DNA of 64,000 nucleotides from Symsagittifera roscoffensis (lineage: Eukaryota; Xenacoelomorpha; Acoela; Convolutidae): positions 26,140,189 to 26,204,188 of the forward strand of contig NC_087064.1 in NCBI RefSeq assembly GCF_963678635.1. Reading direction: 5' to 3'. The first letter of the stretch is position 1. Each line of letters begins with the position of its first letter. The translations under genes and the position numbers were made by a program. This document shows positions 59,199 to 64,000 of this stretch, in pieces. The notes below the pieces were generated by a model. It searched no databases, was not told the origin of the DNA, and saw only the letters and a program-made list of their open reading frames with translations.

Positions 59199-60956
59199 CT
59201 AGCGAAGGGTCTTACCACTTCGGCGTAGGGTTCCAACACTTTTTCGAAGGATCCCAGGACTTTGGCGAAGGGTTCCCAACACTTTAGCGAAGGGTCGTAA
59301 CATTTTAGGGAAAGGTCCCAAGTCTTTGGCGAAGGGTTCCAACACTTTAGCGAAAGGTCCCAAGACTTTGGCGAAGGGTGCCAACACTTAAGCGAAGGGT
59401 CCCAACACTTTAGCGAAGGGTCCCAAGACTTTGGCGAAGTGTGCCAACACTTTAGCGAAGGGTCCCAATATTCTAGCGAAGGGTCTCAATACATAGCGAA
59501 GGGTCACAACACGTTGGCGAAGGGTCCCAAGATTTTGGCGAAGGGTCCCCAGACTTTGACGAATGTCCCAAGATTTTGGCGAAGGGTCTCAACACTTTAG
59601 CGAAAGTTCCCAACACTTTAGCGAAAGGTCCCAAGACTTAGTAGAAGGGTCTCAACACTTTAGCGAATGGTTCCAACACTTAAGCGAAAGGTCCCAACAC
59701 TTCGGCGAAGGGTCACAACACTTCGGCGAAGGGTCACAACATTTTGGCGAAGGGTCCCAAAACTTTGGCGAAGGGTCCCAACACTTTAGCGAAGGGTTCC
59801 AAAACTTTGGCGAAGGGCCCCAACACCTTAGGGAAGGGTTCCTACACTCTAGCGAAGGGTCTTACCACTTCGGCGTAGGGTTCCAACACTTTTTCGAAGG
59901 ATCCCAGGACTTTGGCGAAGGGTTCCCAACACTTTAGCGAAGGGTCGTAACATTTTAGGGAAAGGTCCCAAGTCTTTGGCGAAGGGTTCCAACACTTTAG
60001 CGAAAGGTCCCAAGACTTTGGCGAAGGGTGCCAATACTTAAGCGAAGGGTCCCAACACTTTAGCGAAGGGTCCCAAGACTTTGGCGAAGTGTGCCAACAC
60101 TTTAGCGAAAGGTCCCAATATTCAAGCGAAGGGTCTCAATACATAGCGAAGGGTCACAACACGTTGGCGAAGGGTCCCAAGACTTTGGCGAAGGGTCCCC
60201 AGACTTTGGCGAATGTCCCAAGATTTTGGCGAAGGGTCTCAACACTTTAGCGAAGGGTCCCAACACTTTGGAGAAGGGTCCCAAGACTTTGGCGGAGGAC
60301 CCAACACTTTAGCGAATGGTCCCAACACTTTGGAAAAGGGTCCCAACACTTCGGCGAAGGGTCACAACACTTCGGCGAAGGGTCACAACACTTTGGCGAA
60401 GGGTCCCAAGACTTTGGCGAAGGGTCCCAGCACTTTAGCGAAGGTTCCCAACACTTTAGCGAAGCGTCCCATTACTTCGGCGAAGGGTCCCAACACAATG
60501 GCGAAGGGCCCAATACTTTGGCGAAGGGTCCCAACTTTCTAGCGAAGGGTCTCAATACATAGCGAAGGGTCACAACACGTTGGTGAAGGGTCCCAAGACT
60601 TTGGCGAAGGGTCCCCAGACTTTGGCGAAGGGTCCCAAGATTTCGGCGAAGGGTCTCAAGACTTCAGCGAAGGGTCCCAACACTTTGGCGAAGGGTCCCA
60701 AGACTTTGGCGAAGGTCCCAACACTTTAGCGAATGGTCCCAACACCTTGGAAAAGGGTCCCAACACTTCGGCGAAGGGTCACAACAGTTCGGCGAAGGGT
60801 CCCAACCCTTTGGCGAAGGGTCTCAAGACTTTGGCGAAGGTTCCCAACACTCTAGCTAAGGGTCCCAGCACATTAGCGAAGGGTCCCAACACTTAAGCGA
60901 AGGGTTCCAAAACTTTGGTGAAGGGCCCCAACACCTTAGGGAAGGGTTCCTACACT
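59199..60956 (+). repeat. 1,758-bp HOR, step 7 (reference copy)
   Basis: Standard 650 + 1,108 bp. I used this copy to count length variants: eight 20-bp monomers (three CATAGCG, two GAATGTCCC, one GGAGGACCC, one GAAGGTCCC, one GAAGGGCCC) and two 22-bp monomers (GGGTTCCCAAC). Their net of -6 bp accounts for 1,758 = 84 x 21 - 6. Confidence 0.92.
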
Positions 60957-62881
60957 CTAGCGAAGGGTCTTACCACTTCGGCGTAGGGTTCCAACTCTTT
61001 TTCGAAGGATCCCAGGACTTTGGCGAAGGGTTCCCAACACTTTAGCGAAGGGTCGTAACATTTTAGGGAAAGGTTCCAAGTCTTTGGCGAAGGGTTCGAA
61101 CACTTTAGCGAAAGGTCCGAAGACTTTGGCGAAGGGTGCCAACACTTAAGCGAAGGGTCCTAACACTTTAGCGAAGGGTCCCAAGACTTTGGCGAAGTGT
61201 GCCAACACTTTAGCGAAGGGTCCCAATATTCTAGCGAAGGGTCTCAATACATAGCGAAGGGTCACAACACGTTGGCGAAGGGTCCCAAGATTTTGACGAA
61301 GGGTCCCCAGACTTTGACGAATGTCCCAAGATTTTGGCGAAGGGTCTCAACACTTTAGCGAAAGTTCCCAACACTTTAGCGAAAGGTCCCAAGACTTAGA
61401 CGAAGGGTCTCAACACTTTAGCGAATGGTTCCAACACTTAAGCGAAAGGTCCCAACACTTCGGCGAAGGGTCACAACACTTCGGCGAAGGGTCACAACAC
61501 TTTGGCGAAGGGTCCCAAGACTTTGGCGAAGGGTCCCAACACTTTAGCGAAGGGTTCCAAAACTTTGGTGAAGGGCCCCAACACCTTAGGGAAGGGTTCC
61601 TACACTCTAGCGAAGGGTCTTACCACTTCGGCGTAGGGTTCCAACACTTTTTCGAAGGATCCCAGGACTTTGGCGAAGGGTTCCCAACACTTTAGCGAAG
61701 GGTCGTAACATTTTAGGGAAAGGTCCCAAGTCTTTGGCGAAGGGTTCCAACACTTTAGCGAAAGGTCCCAAGACTTTGGCGAAGGGTGCCAATACTTAAG
61801 CGAAGGGTCCCAACACTTTAGCGAAGGGTCCCAAGACTTTGGCGAAGTGTGCCAACACTTTAGCGAAAGGTCCCAATATTCAAGCGAAGGGTCTCAATAC
61901 ATAGCGAAGGGTCACAACACGTTGGCGAAGGGTCCCAAGACTTTGGCGAAGGGTCCCCAGACTTTGGCGAATGTCCCAAGATTTTGGCGAAGGGTCTCAA
62001 CACTTTAGCGAAGGGTCCCAAGACTTTGGCGAAGTGTGCCAACACTTTAGCGAAAGGTCCCAATGTTCAAGCGAAGGGTCTCAATACGTAGCGAAGGGTC
62101 ACAACACGTTGGCGAAGGGTCCCAAGACTTTGGCGAAGGGTCCCCAGACTTTGGCGAAGGGTCTCAACACTTTAGCGAAGGGTCCCAACACTTTGGAGAA
62201 GGGTCCCAAGACTTTGGCGGAGGACCCAACACTTTAGCGAATGGTCCCAACACTTTGGAAAAGGGTCCCAACACTTCGGCGAAGGGTCACAACACTTCGG
62301 CGAAGGGTCACAACACTTTGGCGAAGGGTCCCAAGACTTTGGCGAAGGGTCCCAGCACTTTAGCGAAGGTTCCCAACACTTTAGCGAAGCGTCCCATTAC
62401 TTCGGCGAAGGGTCCCAACACAATGGCGAAGGGCCCAATACTTTGGCGAAGGGTCCCAACTTTCTAGCGAAGGGTCTCAATACATAGCGAAGGGTCACAA
62501 CACGTTGGCGAAGGGTCCCAAGACTTTGGCGAAGGGTCCCCAGACTTTGGCGAAGGGTCCCAAGATTTCGGCGAAGGGTCTCAAGACTTCAGCGAAGGGT
62601 CCCAACACATTGGCGAAGGGTCCCAAGACTTTGGCGAAGGTCCCAACACTTTAGCGAATGGTCCCAACACCTTGGAAAAGGGTCCCAACACTTCGGCAAA
62701 GGGTCACAACAGTTCGGCGAAGGGTCCCAACCCTTTGGCGAAGGGTCTCAAGACTTTGGCGAAGGTTCCCAACACTCTAGCTAAGGGTCCCAGCACATTA
62801 GCGAAGGGTCCCAACACTTAAGCGAAGGGTTCCAAAACTTTGGTGAAGGGCCCCAACACCTTAGGGAAGGGTTCCTACACT
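60957..62881 (+). repeat. 1,758-bp HOR, step 8 (expanded to 1,925 bp)
   Basis: Anchors at 60957 and 61607 (650 bp), then 1,275 bp to 62882. The extra 167 bp (8 monomers minus 1) is a local duplication around 62010-62180 repeating the block at about 61840-62010, with CCAATGTTCAAGCG and CAATACGTAGCG as private changes. Confidence 0.9.
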
Positions 62882-64000
62882 CTAGCGAAGGGTCTTACCA
62901 CTTCGGCGTAGGGTTCCAACACTTTTTCGAAGGATCCCAGGACTTTGGCGAAGGGTTCCCAACACTTTAGCGAAGGGTCGTAACATTTTAGGGAAAGGTC
63001 CCAAGTCTTTGGCGAAGGGTTCCAACAATTTAGCGAAAGGTCCCAAGACTTTGGCGAAGGGTGCCAACACTTAAGCGAAGGGTCCCAACACTTTAGCGAA
63101 GGGTCCCAAGACTTTGGCGAATTGTGCCAACACTTTAGCGAAGGGTCCCAATATTCTAGCGAAGGGTCTCAATACATAGCGAAGGGTCACAACACGTTGG
63201 CGAAGGGTCCCAAGATTTTGGCGAAGGGTCCCCAGACTTTGACGAATGTCCCAAGATTTTGGCGAAGGGTCTCAACACTTTAGCGAAAGTTCCCAACACT
63301 TTAGCGAAAGGTCCCAAGACTTAGACGAAGGGTCTCAACACTTTAGCGAATGGTTCCAACACTTAAGCGAAAGGTCCCAACACTTCGGCGAAGGGTCACA
63401 ACACTTCGGCGAAGGGTCACAACACTTTGGCGAAGGGTCCCAAGACTTTGGCGAAGGGTCCCAACACTTTAGCGAAGGGTTCCAAAACTTTGGTGAAGGG
63501 CCCCAACACCTTAGGGAAGGGTTCCTACACTCTAGCGAAGGGTCTTACCACTTCGGCGTAGGGTTCCAACACTTTTTCGAAGGATCCCAGGACTTTGGCG
63601 AAGGGTTCCCAACACTTTAGCGAAGGGTCGTAGCATTTTAGGGAAAGGTCCCAAGTCTTTGGCGAAGGGTTCCAACACTTTAGCGAAAGGTCCCAAGACT
63701 TTGGCGAAGGGTGCCAATACTTATGCGAAGGGTCCCAACACTTTAGCGAAGGGTCCCAAGACTTTGGCGAAGTGTGCCAACACTTTAGCGAAAGGTCCCA
63801 ATATTCAAGCGAAGGGTCTCAATACATAGCGAAGGGTCACAACACGTTGGCGAAGGGTCCCAAGACTTTGGCGAAGGGTCCCCAGACTTTGGCGAATGTC
63901 CCAAGATTTTGGCGAAGGGTCTCAACACTTTAGCGAAGGGTCCCAACACTTTGGAGAAGGGTCCCAAGACTTTGGCGGAGGACCCAACACTTTAGCGAAT
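62882..64000 (+). repeat. 1,758-bp HOR, step 9 (cut by window end)
   Basis: Anchors at 62882 and 63532 (650 bp). The unit continues without visible disruption to the last base, so the array extends beyond the window. Confidence 0.9.

Larger units (their letters stand above)
55266..64000 (+). repeat. 21-bp satellite array, right arm
   Basis: The same 21-bp satellite resumes after the island in the same orientation and in the same higher-order phase, and runs to the end of the window. The first recognisable satellite bases are AATGGC at 55266, followed by a slightly diverged GGCCCAATACTTT. All of it belongs to the 1,758-bp higher-order repeat that begins at about 46499. No gene is visible. Confidence 0.97.

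Overview
The window is almost entirely one satellite DNA. About 62.2 of the 64 kb is a head-to-tail array of a 21-bp monomer: GCGAAG, then GGTCCC, then AACACTTTA, read 5'->3' on the + strand. I saw no inverted block. A single non-satellite island of about 1.8 kb (53444-55265) interrupts it. I found no convincing protein gene, rRNA, tRNA, CRISPR array or recognisable transposase. Tens of kilobases of short-monomer satellite with nested higher-order repeats (HORs) point to a eukaryotic nuclear chromosome, probably heterochromatic. The sequence does not let me name the lineage or say whether the locus is centromeric, pericentromeric or subtelomeric.

Layout of the left arm (1-53443). 555-5587: a ~1.9-kb unit in three copies, the middle one shortened. 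5588-8146: 13-monomer (273-bp) HORs. 9033-12460: a 93-monomer (1,953-bp) unit in tandem. 12461-14369: irregular. 14370-22650: six-step array of 1.27/1.63-kb units. 22651-26942: 0.71-1.0-kb units ending in a 1,001-bp tandem duplication. 27875-37575: two copies of a ~4.8-kb unit. 37576-44726: 0.73-, 1.3- and 1.5-kb duplications. 44727-46498: transition zone. From 46499 to the window end: a well homogenised 84-monomer, 1,758-bp HOR in nine anchor-to-anchor steps, one of which holds the island.

The monomer is seven codons long, so every frame on both strands can stay open for hundreds of codons. The resulting heptad 'proteins' (AKGPNTL, EGSQHFS, VLGPFAK and others) are by-products of the repeat, not genes.

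The island is the least expected part. It is a net insertion of 1,820 bp at one point of one HOR copy. It carries four 69-bp modules that align with each other without gaps. Each is a partial palindrome with ends close to TACCCTCC and GGAGGGTA and a central TTAA-5 bp-TTAA. A fifth, decayed copy lies near the right edge. The island also has an AT-rich stretch, a T-rich tract and two short hairpins. No coding function is evident. The modules look like a small mobile or structural element family, but that is inference.
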